A stretch of DNA of 64,000 nt from assembly GCF_003384725.1 (NCBI RefSeq), contig NZ_QNVV01000016.1, positions 51,631-115,630 of the forward strand, given 5' to 3'. The translations under genes were made by a program, and so were the position numbers. Shown piece by piece: positions 18,478-26,424 of this stretch; the first letter of the stretch is position 1, and each line of letters opens with the position of its first letter. The DNA comes from Chryseobacterium pennipullorum (GTDB lineage: Bacteria > Bacteroidota > Bacteroidia > Flavobacteriales > Weeksellaceae). The notes beneath the pieces are model-generated. The model had not been told where the DNA came from. It searched no databases and saw nothing but the letters and a program-made list of their open reading frames with translations.

Positions 18478-20631
18478 TTATGACTGCGTGTTTCTCTCCA
18501 TTTCCAGGTCCCAAACCCTGTGTTGTGCAATAGCGTTGATAAAAAGTTCATCCGGAGTGTTATCTTCCCACGTGATAATTGCAGGATCTTTATGCTGTCT
18601 GGCGGCCACATTTGAGAGCTGGTAAAGTGGTTCTGTACCTTCTCCAAAACAGATGGCTTTGCAGTGCTTATACGCTTCATTAATAAAATTCAGCACCTTA
18701 GGTTTGTTTTCAGGGTCCATGAGCTCTTTGGCCGAATTTTCTCCTGAACAAATGAATAGTGCATCAAAACAAACGCTTGCAGTGCTGGTTAAAGAATGCT
18801 TAGGCGTAAGATTTTCTTCTCCTGTTGTTTTTACAGGTGCAAGGCTCGGTGCTATCATTTCAACGGTTGCCCCGTCTCTTTCAAGTTTTGTTTTAAAATC
18901 ACTGACGGCCGCACCTTCAACTCCATTGGCTATGATAAATCCTATTTTCCTGCTTTTCACGGTATTTTTAACCGTATTTTTCATACTTAATGCCTCCGAG
19001 CTTTTTGTATGAGGCTCTCTCTCTTCGCTCTGCAATTCTTCGATATTACTATCTGCCGGCAAGCTTTGGTTTGGCTGCTCGAGCTTTTTAACCTGAACGC
19101 CCAGCTTTTTGGCCACTTTTTCGGCTAGAGACCTATCAATATAAGCCAGCTGACCTACCATTCTTTCTCTCACTTCGGGAATGGTCACTTTGGACAATTC
19201 AAAAATCAAGGCATTCTGAAGGTGCTTTGCTTCCGGTTCCGATTGGCTGTTATAAAATAGTTTTGCCTGAGAATAATGATCAACAAAACTTTTGCTTCTT
19301 TCTCTGACTTTAGCTCCGGAAACTCTTTCCTCCTGCGACGTAAAACCACCTTCAGACATCATCGCCTGAAACGGACAGCCTCCTCCAATAGAATTGGGTT
19401 CATAGCTGCTTTTTCCTTTGACGATCTGCTGTCTCATGTGTCCGTCACGCTGATTGTTGTGAACCGTATTGATGGATCTGTTGATTGGGATTTCATGAAA
19501 ATTGGGAGATCCCAATCTCGAAAGCTGGGTGTCTGTATATGAGAATAATCTTCCCTGTAGCAGCGGATCATTGCTAAAGTCTATTCCCGGAATAATATGG
19601 CCGGGGTGAAAAGCAATCTGCTCGGTTTCTGCAAAGAAATTATCAGGATTTCTGTTTAAGGTCAATGTTCCGAAAATCTCCACGGGAACTTCTTCTTCCG
19701 GAACCAGTTTTGTAGGATCCAGAAGGTCAAAATCAAACTTATGTTCGTCTTCTTCAGGAATTAACTGTACTCCGAAGTCCCATTCCGGGTAACTTCCGCT
19801 TTCAATAGCCTCCCAAAGATCTCTTTTATGAAAATCAGAATCGACTCCTGAAATCCTTTGAGCTTCATCCCAAGATACAGAATGCACCCCAAGTTTTGGT
19901 TTAAAATGAAACTTTACAAAGTGTACTTTTCCTTCTTCATTGATGAACTTAAATGAATGTACTCCAAATCCTTCCATCATTCTCAGGCTTCTCGGAATCG
20001 CCCTGTCGCTCATTAGCCACATGATCATGTGCATACTTTCCGGCATCAGTGAAATAAAATCCCAGAATGTGTCATGAGCGGAAGCGGCCTGTGGTATTTC
20101 ATTATCAGGTTCAGGCTTCACTGCATGTACAAGGTCGGGAAACTTTATGGCATCCTGAATAAAAAAAACAGGCATATTATTGGCAACCAGATCATAATTG
20201 CCCTCTTCAGTATAAAACTTTATGGCAAAACCCCGGACATCTCTGGCAAGATCGGTACTTCCTTTACTTCCGGCTACGGTAGAAAATCTTACAAAAACAG
20301 GAGTTTCTTTTCCTATTTCTCCTAAGAATTTAGCTTTGGTATATGCTGCGAGACTCTTGGTAAGTGTAAAAACTCCATGGGCCCCAGATCCCCGGGCATG
20401 CACTACTCTTTCCGGAATTCTTTCATGGTCGAAATGGGTGATCTTTTCCCTTAAAATAAAATCTTCCAGTAATGAAGGTCCCCGTTCTCCAGCTTTTAAA
20501 GAATCCTGATTATTATTAATTTTGAGCCCCTGGTCGGTTGTCAGTTTTTCATTTTCATTAGAAGTGCTGTGCTGCTCCAGTTGCTCTGTTTTTCTGTTGG
20601 TCTTGTTGGTGTCGTTCGTTTTCATATTCAT
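18478..20631 (-). CDS. katE: Large-subunit catalase (HPII/KatE type)
   Basis: A 717-residue clade II catalase. The active-site histidine is H78 (RVVHARGSGAHG), the distal segment is in VFFIQDAIKFPDLVHA, and the heme-ligand region reads RLFSYTDTQLSRLG. The extra C-terminal domain (about 560-717; GFIIANGVEGAAV) is the glutamine-amidotransferase-like domain that marks HPII enzymes. It decomposes hydrogen peroxide in the cytoplasm and is usually a stationary-phase or osmotic-stress enzyme. It follows the 126-residue unknown gene by 55 bp. Confidence 0.96.
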   Translation of the reverse strand: MNMKTNDTNKTNRKTEQLEQHSTSNENEKLTTDQGLKINNNQDSLKAGERGPSLLEDFILREKITHFDHERIPERVVHARGSGAHGVFTLTKSLAAYTKAKFLGEIGKETPVFVRFSTVAGSKGSTDLARDVRGFAIKFYTEEGNYDLVANNMPVFFIQDAIKFPDLVHAVKPEPDNEIPQAASAHDTFWDFISLMPESMHMIMWLMSDRAIPRSLRMMEGFGVHSFKFINEEGKVHFVKFHFKPKLGVHSVSWDEAQRISGVDSDFHKRDLWEAIESGSYPEWDFGVQLIPEEDEHKFDFDLLDPTKLVPEEEVPVEIFGTLTLNRNPDNFFAETEQIAFHPGHIIPGIDFSNDPLLQGRLFSYTDTQLSRLGSPNFHEIPINRSINTVHNNQRDGHMRQQIVKGKSSYEPNSIGGGCPFQAMMSEGGFTSQEERVSGAKVRERSKSFVDHYSQAKLFYNSQSEPEAKHLQNALIFELSKVTIPEVRERMVGQLAYIDRSLAEKVAKKLGVQVKKLEQPNQSLPADSNIEELQSEEREPHTKSSEALSMKNTVKNTVKSRKIGFIIANGVEGAAVSDFKTKLERDGATVEMIAPSLAPVKTTGEENLTPKHSLTSTASVCFDALFICSGENSAKELMDPENKPKVLNFINEAYKHCKAICFGEGTEPLYQLSNVAARQHKDPAIITWEDNTPDELFINAIAQHRVWDLEMERNTQS

Positions 20632-20686
20632 AAATTTTGTTGTAATTGTAGTGTTTAAAGCAGCAGGAGATGTACGGTGCCAATGG

Positions 20687-21067
20687 CTAATCCGTATTCC
20701 CGTTCTCCAGGATATGCAGAATCCTGTTGATGTATTCTTCCTCTTTCAGTACTTTATAATAGGCTGTTTTAGCATATAAACTAAAAGAAGGGTTTTCTAT
20801 TCTTATTTCAGAAGCCATGTGAGACGTACTCATTGTACTTTGGCTGTGAAATTCCCGGATGTGGAGAATATATTCTTCAATATAAGTATCTATGGTTTTT
20901 TTCAGAACCTCACATTTTGCATTCTTTTTAATCTTTTCCAGAGAATTGATCAGAAAAGCGGTCACTCCATAAGAATTCATAATACCCGGAAACAAAGATT
21001 CATTTTCCAGGGCGTTCGTCTTATCATTCAGTCCAGAATGCTGAAAAGTTTCATTTTCAAATATCAT
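20687..21067 (-). CDS. Hypothetical protein, 126 residues
   Basis: A mostly helical soluble protein with no motif I recognise. It has a KEEEYINRILHILENG C-terminus and an EEYILHIREFH segment; the spacing of acidic and histidine residues (for example H-x2-E) would fit a helical bundle, which is a guess. It is 14 bp after the 100-residue unknown gene and 55 bp before katE, so it is an early gene of the stress operon. Confidence 0.7.
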   Translation of the reverse strand: MIFENETFQHSGLNDKTNALENESLFPGIMNSYGVTAFLINSLEKIKKNAKCEVLKKTIDTYIEEYILHIREFHSQSTMSTSHMASEIRIENPSFSLYAKTAYYKVLKEEEYINRILHILENGNTD

Positions 21068-21081
21068 ATGTAAAGAGGTTA

Positions 21082-21384
21082 TTAGTTGTTGGATGCTTTT
21101 AAATACTGCTCAAAATAATGGAGATCATCCTTATCTTTGATCGAAAGATAAAACATGATTTGTTCAGGTTCTTTCAGTCCGATGCTGTTGAAGCAATCGA
21201 AGTGAGCAATGAGTGCCTGGATATTTTCAATGTCTATATCTTTGAGAATAATGAACAACAAAAATATATTGTCCTTTATTTCTTTAGCATAGACAGCAGC
21301 CCCATCTTCGAAGCACTTTCCATTATTGGAGACCTTTATAAAGTCTTTGTGTTTCAGTGTTTTTATTATTTTCTGACAGTCCAT
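21082..21384 (-). CDS. Hypothetical protein, 100 residues, first gene of the stress series
   Basis: A small soluble protein (starts MDCQKIIKTLKHKDFIKVSN) with alternating hydrophobic strands (DNIFLLFIILKDID, QIMFYLSIKDKDD) that suggest an alpha/beta fold. I do not recognise the family. It opens the ten-gene series that runs to 12752, with only 14 bp to the next gene. Its upstream region is the 579-bp gap described separately. Confidence 0.65.
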   Translation of the reverse strand: MDCQKIIKTLKHKDFIKVSNNGKCFEDGAAVYAKEIKDNIFLLFIILKDIDIENIQALIAHFDCFNSIGLKEPEQIMFYLSIKDKDDLHYFEQYLKASNN

Positions 21385-21406
21385 ATATATTTGAGTTCAT
21401 GGTTAA

Positions 21407-21425
21407 AATAAGCTGTAGGCTTATT
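21407..21425 (-). terminator. Weak hairpin with T-rich tail, possible attenuator
   Basis: Minus-strand stem AATAAGC/GCTTATT with a 5-base loop, followed by TT and then AACC. It lies 23 bp before the first gene of the stress operon. If it acts in RNA it would stop or slow transcripts that start at about 21648. Confidence 0.35.
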
Positions 21426-21654
21426 GTTTATTAACTTAGTCTCTGGTATACCTTCTTTTCCCGCTGCTTCGCATTGACTTAAACATTGGCGTGGCTAGAA
21501 TGTGAAGTGATATTTGAGTTAAAAAAATCACCTTATCAATCATAATCCCCGGTTGTTTTTTAGACGACAATGGTCTGAATGTGATCATTTCAAATGGATG
21601 AAATAAAAAGCCTTTTTATTGAGATTCGAAGGGTAATACCGGAATCTTACCTAT

Positions 21655-21698
21655 CAAATCTACGTAAGAATAATTCACTTTTTTATGACCTGAGTCAT
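21655..21698 (-). promoter_or_regulatory. Crp/Fnr-type site plus -7 element upstream of the stress operon
   Basis: ATGAC-CTGA-GTCAT at 21685-21698 is a perfect-arm palindrome. A minus-strand TAGATTTG at 21655-21662 matches the TAnnTTTG -7 consensus. The two centres are 33 bp apart, so the palindrome is centred near -41 from the expected start, the class II activator position. The same arrangement occurs at 23113-23156. Confidence 0.55.
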
Positions 21699-21863
21699 GT
21701 TGGTAGAAATAAATATTTGGATAATGCGCAATTTTTGGAATGAGGTATCTGCTTGTGCAATAGAATGTTTGGAGATGAATGGAGCTCCGGAAAACTGACC
21801 ATCTGAATTGCAAATATAAGGTATTGTATCCCATCCCACCCGATCTGCAGATGAATACAATAG

Positions 21864-21891
21864 GTCTTCTGTACCTCGCGGTACAGAAGAC
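21864..21891. other. Strong 12-bp hairpin, terminator-like
   Basis: Perfect 12-bp arms (21864-21875 and 21880-21891) around a TCGC loop, followed on the plus strand by TTTT. It is 73 bp past the stop of the minus-strand Crp gene. The T run is on the plus side, where there is no obvious gene to terminate; on the minus side the stem may still end the crp transcript. Confidence 0.6.
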
Positions 21892-21963
21892 TTTTACCTT
21901 TCTGTTTTCTTTTAATAATTTGACGGATATACCGAAAAACGTAAAGTAAAACTGAAAATTTTC

Positions 21964-22560
21964 TTAATATAAAATTTTACGGTTTTCGATTCTGACAATC
22001 TTTTCGCGTTCCATATGCTTTATGGTTCGTATTGCCGTTTCTACGCAAAGTCCGGTAAGACTTGCCATCTGTTGCCTCGTGAGAGGAATCATGAAAGAAT
22101 AGGGAGTAAGATCTTCCTGGAAGCTTTTCAGATAATCCATTAACCCTCTGATTCTTATAGAAGGATTCTGGGATGAAATGTTCAGCATCATGACAAACTT
22201 ATTATAAAGGTTTTGCGAAAGAGCATTATTCACCTCCATGCATAAGTCTGAAGAATTTTTTATTAAAGAAAAAAAGATCGATTTTGGAAGCCGCATCACA
22301 CTGCAGCGTGTAATGGCTTCGGCATTCATAGGATAGGGTTTGTCAATAAAAAGAACAGATTCTCCACAGCTCTGCCCGTCAGACAGAAAGTTTTGGATAA
22401 ATTCCTTCCCTTCCTCATTGTAATTGTTAAGTTTTACATCTCCCTCTATAATCTGATAGTAATAGTTTGGAGTATCACCCTCACAGAAAATACTTTCTGA
22501 AGGTTCATAGCGCCTTATTTCCGCCCCCGCTGACCGTAAAATGTTCTCGTCAATAACCAT
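21964..22560 (-). CDS. Crp/Fnr-family transcriptional regulator
   Basis: A 198-residue regulator. Residues about 1-115 form a cyclic-nucleotide-binding-like domain (EGDTPNYYYQIIEGDVKLNNY, GQSCGESVLF). The C-terminal HTH_Crp helix is TRQQMASLTGLCVETAIRTIKHME. No Fnr-type N-terminal cysteine cluster is seen. A close paralogue with the same length lies at 59556-60152. It is flanked on both sides by the two palindrome-containing promoters at 21655-21698 and 23113-23156, so it is the first candidate to bind them. Confidence 0.93.
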   Translation of the reverse strand: MVIDENILRSAGAEIRRYEPSESIFCEGDTPNYYYQIIEGDVKLNNYNEEGKEFIQNFLSDGQSCGESVLFIDKPYPMNAEAITRCSVMRLPKSIFFSLIKNSSDLCMEVNNALSQNLYNKFVMMLNISSQNPSIRIRGLMDYLKSFQEDLTPYSFMIPLTRQQMASLTGLCVETAIRTIKHMEREKIVRIENRKILY

Positions 22561-22670
22561 AATAATTTGTTTTTTGGTGTTGTTTTCTTCTTGTAAATCT
22601 TAGTAAAAATATCATTGGGGAACTACCATTAAAGGTATGCAAATACCGAACCTAACCCATTATACATAAC

Positions 22671-22696
22671 GTTAAATAAAGTTAAATTAGTTAAAT
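22671..22696. repeat. Three GTTAAAT repeats upstream of the Crp gene
   Basis: GTTAAAT occurs at 22671, 22681 and 22690, with spacings of 10 and 9 bp, about one helical turn. The array is 111-136 bp upstream of the Crp start, in a very AT-rich region. It may be an operator or just AT-rich sequence. Confidence 0.35.
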
Positions 22697-22793
22697 TATT
22701 TATTTAATTTTTATTATATGTATGTAAAATATTTAAAAATAAACATTGTTTTAATTTACTTTAACATCAACCACTTCATCTGCAGACTATAAG

Positions 22794-22823
22794 AAAACCC
22801 GTTTCCATCTAGAAACGGGTTTT
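22794..22823 (-). terminator. Rho-independent terminator of the small lipoprotein gene
   Basis: Perfect 12-bp stem (22794-22805 and 22812-22823) with a 6-base loop. On the minus strand the 3' arm ends in TTTT. It begins 37 bp after the stop at 22860. Confidence 0.8.
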
Positions 22824-22859
22824 AAATCTATGACGGGAAAGTTGATTCTTTTAAACTGA

Positions 22860-23090
22860 TTATTTTTTGGAAGGCGCGTTACCTGACGCATTCATGCTGT
22901 CCAGGTATTTGGTAGTTGCAGGGTCTGTACGCATGGTATCTGCAGGCATAGGGGAAGAGGTAACTGCTGTATCCACTTTTACGGAATCTGTAATAATACT
23001 ATCCGTAGTTATGGACGTTTCCGATTTTGTTTCTTTCTTACAGCTTAGGACTACAAATCCGATAAGCATCAGTGACATGATAAATTTCAT
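22860..23090 (-). CDS. Small Ser/Thr-rich lipoprotein, 76 residues
   Basis: A signal sequence with lipobox VVLSCKKE (cysteine at about residue 17) followed by a low-complexity tail rich in S, T, D and K. It has its own terminator and an apparent Crp/Fnr-type promoter, so it is a single-gene unit next to the Crp gene. It has no known domain. The same general type of lipoprotein occurs at 14961-15140. Confidence 0.75.
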   Translation of the reverse strand: MKFIMSLMLIGFVVLSCKKETKSETSITTDSIITDSVKVDTAVTSSPMPADTMRTDPATTKYLDSMNASGNAPSKK

Positions 23091-23112
23091 AATAGTATAT
23101 TTTGTGTGTTAT

Positions 23113-23156
23113 CAAAAGTAGATAATTCTCAATACACTATTTATGATCGAAGTCAT
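23113..23156 (-). promoter_or_regulatory. Crp/Fnr-type site plus -7 element of the small lipoprotein gene
   Basis: ATGAT-CGAA-GTCAT at 23143-23156 is a near-perfect palindrome. Minus-strand TACTTTTG at 23113-23120 matches TAnnTTTG. Centres are 33 bp apart, the same as at 21655-21698. The start of transcription would fall about 16 bp before the ATG at 23090. Confidence 0.6.
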
Positions 23157-23172
23157 AACGCTTTATAATTGA

Positions 23173-24057
23173 TCATTTCGCAAACTTTTTTGTTCCCGCT
23201 ACACATAAGATTACTCCCACGGTAACTCCTAACATTCCGATGCTTACCTGCTCATGAAGGATATACGCAGCCAGCGCAAGACCAAAGAACGGCTGTAGCA
23301 GCTGAAGCTGTCCTACAGAAGTGATTCCTCCCTGGGCCAGACCTTTGTACCAGAATATAAATCCGATAAACATACTGAATAAGGAAATATAACCTAATCC
23401 AAACCATCCTTTGAAACTGATGCTTTCCACATGATCCGGAAAATATATAAAAAATAAAGGGAGCATTACCGGTAAAGCAATGATAAGGGCCCATGAAATA
23501 ACCTGCCATCCACCCAGTGTTTTGGAAAGTTTAGCCCCTTCAGCATAGCCGAGTCCACATAAAATAACAGCAAGAAGCATAAGAATATCACCAATCGGCG
23601 AGGCTGAAATTCCCTGAGAGAAAGCAAAGCCCATCACCAAGAGACTTCCAATGATCGAAAAGAACCAGAATATCGGATGGGGTCGTTCTCCACCACGCCA
23701 TACTCCAAAAACAGCTGTAGCCAGAGGAAGCATTCCCAGAAATACAATAGAATGCGCCGAGGTCAGATACTGCAGAGCCAGAGAAGAAAGCAGGGGAAAT
23801 CCTATCACACAACCCACAGCGACCAGAATCAATGAAAAGAGCTGATGCTTTTCAGGACGCTTTTCTTTATAGATGAGCACCACCGAAAGGGCCAGTATCC
23901 CGGCTATTACCGCCCGGGCAATGGTTGCAAATATAGGATTCATTTCCATGACCGCCAGTTTGGTCGCGGGCATGGATCCACTGAACAGCAATACACCGAT
24001 GAAACCATTGATCCACCCACTCATTGCCTGGTCTTTTGAAATTCTATCTGTCATCAT
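23173..24057 (-). CDS. EamA/DMT-family transporter
   Basis: A 294-residue protein with ten hydrophobic segments and the two EamA repeats (about residues 12-140 and 155-290), the usual size for RhaT/YdcZ-like drug/metabolite exporters. The substrate is unknown. It is divergent from the MocR-derived part of the gene at 24154; MocR-DMT divergent pairs are common, so the exporter was probably its regulatory target before that gene was rearranged. Confidence 0.9.
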   Translation of the reverse strand: MMTDRISKDQAMSGWINGFIGVLLFSGSMPATKLAVMEMNPIFATIARAVIAGILALSVVLIYKEKRPEKHQLFSLILVAVGCVIGFPLLSSLALQYLTSAHSIVFLGMLPLATAVFGVWRGGERPHPIFWFFSIIGSLLVMGFAFSQGISASPIGDILMLLAVILCGLGYAEGAKLSKTLGGWQVISWALIIALPVMLPLFFIYFPDHVESISFKGWFGLGYISLFSMFIGFIFWYKGLAQGGITSVGQLQLLQPFFGLALAAYILHEQVSIGMLGVTVGVILCVAGTKKFAK

Positions 24058-24126
24058 TTTTAATAAGCTTTTGATTGATGCCTCAAAATTAGAGAGGATA
24101 AATATATAAACACAGTATCAGTTTTG

Positions 24127-24134
24127 TATATTTG
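24127..24134 (+). promoter_or_regulatory. -7 element (TATATTTG) of the former mocR gene
   Basis: TATATTTG matches TAnnTTTG and lies 19 bp before the ATG at 24154. This implies transcription starts near 24141, so the in-frame ATG at 24136 and the TTG at 24124 are too early, and 24154 is the better start. Confidence 0.6.
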
Positions 24135-24153
24135 CATGAGCACAGTTAAAAAA

Positions 24154-25674
24154 ATGAGTAAAGAGTTTTTATATACCGAAATTGCCGATGGCATTGCCAC
24201 ACAAATCAGAAATGGAGTGTTAAAAGCCGGAGACAAACTCCCATCGGTCAGAATGTTATGCAGTGAACACCAGGTGAGCATGAATACCGCAAAACGCGTA
24301 TTTCTGGAATTGGAATCCCAATCGTTGGTAGAGTCTAAACCGCAGTCCGGTTATTTTGTCAGCCAGCTGCTCTCTGTGAAACTTCCTTTGCCTGCGGTAA
24401 GCCGTCCTTCACTGATTGCCAACAACGATGAACCCGATGAGCTCATCAGTAAAGTCTATGAAAATATGGGACGGAAAGATCTTACTTTTTTTTCAATAGG
24501 AATCCCATCAGGAGACCTTCTGCCCCATGCAAAGCTTAAAAAAGAGATTGTGCATGCCATGCGGGAATTAAAAGATGGCGGAACAGAATATGAGGAACTT
24601 CAGGGCAACCTGAAACTGAGAAGAATGAATGGGCTTGTACAGTATGACGGTTTGTCTTTTATTTCATTCAGTAATTGTAAGACCAACCACCTGCTTTCGC
24701 AAGGATTTCCAGGAAGCCGCCAAAGGGACAGCATAATGGTCAACAATTCACAGTTTCCAGATTTTCCTGACCCCAGCAGTTCAAAGATGCAGCCTGTTTT
24801 CTATGAGACCCTACTATTCCGGGTGTCTGTTTCTGTCATTATCCTGTTGATAATCATCGTCATCGTTCAGCTGACGACGAATTTTCTCCGGCTAAAAAAC
24901 AAAGCTCTGAAGCAAATTGTTCATAATAAGAATTCTGAACTTAAGGAAACCTTCCTTCACCTGGAAGTGGTAAAAAATGAACTTCAAAAAGAAACGGAGT
25001 ACCAGAAAAAGCTGGTGGAAACCATCAGCCACGATATCACTACCCCCATCAGGTTTATTGCCATGCTATCTCAGAAGCTTTATGAATCGGATGATGTGGA
25101 AATTCAGAAAAAGTATTTTGACAGCATTTACAAGTCTTCAGAACAGTTGTATCAGTTCACCTTGAATTTAAAGGAATATACCGAACTCTATAAGGCTCAG
25201 AATATCGTTGAAGAAAAAGAATATGCCCTGAGCAAAATTCTGGAAACCAAAAAGAACTTATTCTGTGAAATTGCCAAAGAGAAAGGAACCACAATCATTA
25301 CTGTAACAGAGAAGGAGGTGTACTGCAGGATAAATGAAAGCATTCTGACAGCCATCATCCATAATATTCTGGACAATGCGGTGAAAAATACCTCGGAAGG
25401 AGAAATTATGCTGAATATGAAAGAGAACCAACAAAAAACAGAAATCACCATAACAGATACAGGGATTGGAATGCCTGCAGAACAGATCGCCATTTATATG
25501 AACCTTTTCACCAATCCTAAACTGGAGACTCCCAGCTTTAAAGGAAAGGGACTTGGTCTGCATATGGTGATTCATCTGGTAAAAAAAATCAAAGCAGAGA
25601 TCAGCTTCCATCACAACCATCCCAAAGGGACCGTTGTTAAACTCATACTCGATAAAACCAAATTAAATGAATAA
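24154..25674 (+). CDS. Chimeric gene: MocR N-terminus joined in frame to a histidine kinase C-terminus
   Basis: A 506-residue reading frame. Residues about 1-75 are a GntR winged helix (GDKLPSVRMLCSEHQVSMN), and 95-157 continue as the N-terminal part of a MocR aminotransferase domain, ending at QGNLKLRR. From about 158 the sequence is unrelated: a short stretch (NGLVQYDGLSF) like a two-component propeller repeat, a PVFYETLLFRV segment, a transmembrane helix at about 220-245, a HisKA domain with phospho-acceptor H293 (TISHDITTPI), and a HATPase with N box (HNILDNAVKN), DTGIGMP and GKGLGLHMV. The MocR PLP domain and most of the kinase sensor are missing. The junction is near 24622-24633. It overlaps the response regulator by 8 bp. 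A deletion that fused two genes is the simplest reading; assembly error is the alternative. Confidence 0.85.
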   Translation: MSKEFLYTEIADGIATQIRNGVLKAGDKLPSVRMLCSEHQVSMNTAKRVFLELESQSLVESKPQSGYFVSQLLSVKLPLPAVSRPSLIANNDEPDELISKVYENMGRKDLTFFSIGIPSGDLLPHAKLKKEIVHAMRELKDGGTEYEELQGNLKLRRMNGLVQYDGLSFISFSNCKTNHLLSQGFPGSRQRDSIMVNNSQFPDFPDPSSSKMQPVFYETLLFRVSVSVIILLIIIVIVQLTTNFLRLKNKALKQIVHNKNSELKETFLHLEVVKNELQKETEYQKKLVETISHDITTPIRFIAMLSQKLYESDDVEIQKKYFDSIYKSSEQLYQFTLNLKEYTELYKAQNIVEEKEYALSKILETKKNLFCEIAKEKGTTIITVTEKEVYCRINESILTAIIHNILDNAVKNTSEGEIMLNMKENQQKTEITITDTGIGMPAEQIAIYMNLFTNPKLETPSFKGKGLGLHMVIHLVKKIKAEISFHHNHPKGTVVKLILDKTKLNE

Positions 25675-26278
25675 CAAAATATTAATTGCTGACGATCATT
25701 ACGTTGTAAGGGCAGGCACCGCACTGGTACTGGAATCCGCATTTTCCGGATTGCAGATAGATTTTGCAGAAAACTACGATCAGGTAAAGAAAAGGCTGCT
25801 GTCAAAACTGTACAGTCTTCTTATCCTGGATATTGATATGCCTGGTACACAGTATAAAAAAATGATATCTGAGCTTAAAGGAATACAGCCTGATATCAAA
25901 ATCCTGGTATTTTCAGGCTATGATAAAGACGTAGCTATCCAATACATCAGAGAAGGCGCTGAGGGTTACCTGAACAAACAGAGCAGTGAAGAAGAGATTA
26001 AAAACGCGGTAAAAGCTGTGATTGAAAAAGGATATTATTACCCCGCGGAACTGATCGGATTGATTATCCAGAATAAAAGAGATAACCCCGCAGAAAAACT
26101 TTCTGCAAGGGAATATGAGATCTTTAAACTGCTGGCAGACGGAAACGGCAATCTGGAAATATCCAACAGACTCAATATACAGATGTCAACGGTAAGTACC
26201 TATAAGAAAAGAATTTTTCAGAAACTGAATGTCAGTAATATTGCGGAACTGATCAAGGTGTATGAAATGATGCATTAG
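25667..26278 (+). CDS. NarL/FixJ-type response regulator
   Basis: A 203-residue two-domain regulator. The receiver (about 1-120) has acidic pair D9/D10, phospho-acceptor D55 (LLILDIDMPG) and K at about 109 (YLNKQS). The C-terminal LuxR-type HTH (about 138-200) has SAREYEIFKLLADG and TVSTYKKRIFQKL. It overlaps the kinase part of the chimeric gene by 8 bp, the normal arrangement of a cognate pair. With the sensor gone, its input is now uncertain. All regulator residues look intact. Confidence 0.93.
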   Translation: MNNKILIADDHYVVRAGTALVLESAFSGLQIDFAENYDQVKKRLLSKLYSLLILDIDMPGTQYKKMISELKGIQPDIKILVFSGYDKDVAIQYIREGAEGYLNKQSSEEEIKNAVKAVIEKGYYYPAELIGLIIQNKRDNPAEKLSAREYEIFKLLADGNGNLEISNRLNIQMSTVSTYKKRIFQKLNVSNIAELIKVYEMMH

Positions 26279-26424
26279 CGAGTCAAGAGAAGTTCAGGTC
26301 TCTTATTTATATCCAATGCCTATGATAGCGATTGAAATAATGATTTTTACATGTAAAAAATAATCAAGAAATTTAACATCACTTAATTTTTTATAACCCA
26401 CTGCATTATAATTGCAAAAAAATC

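Larger units (their letters stand above)
21385..21963. other. 579-bp non-coding span with regulatory structure
   Basis: No convincing gene. On the minus strand it holds a promoter candidate (palindrome 21685-21698 and -7 element 21655-21662), a possible 35-codon reading frame (21543 to 21436) with no family support, and a small hairpin (21407-21425) ending in TTTT. A strong 12-bp hairpin lies at 21864-21891. The span may be the leader and control region of the stress operon. Confidence 0.6.

Noticed and set aside
21616..21834. 72-codon minus-strand frame in the gap near the Crp gene
   Set aside because: It runs across the palindrome and -7 element at 21655-21698, has no family, and an overlapping frame of similar length exists.
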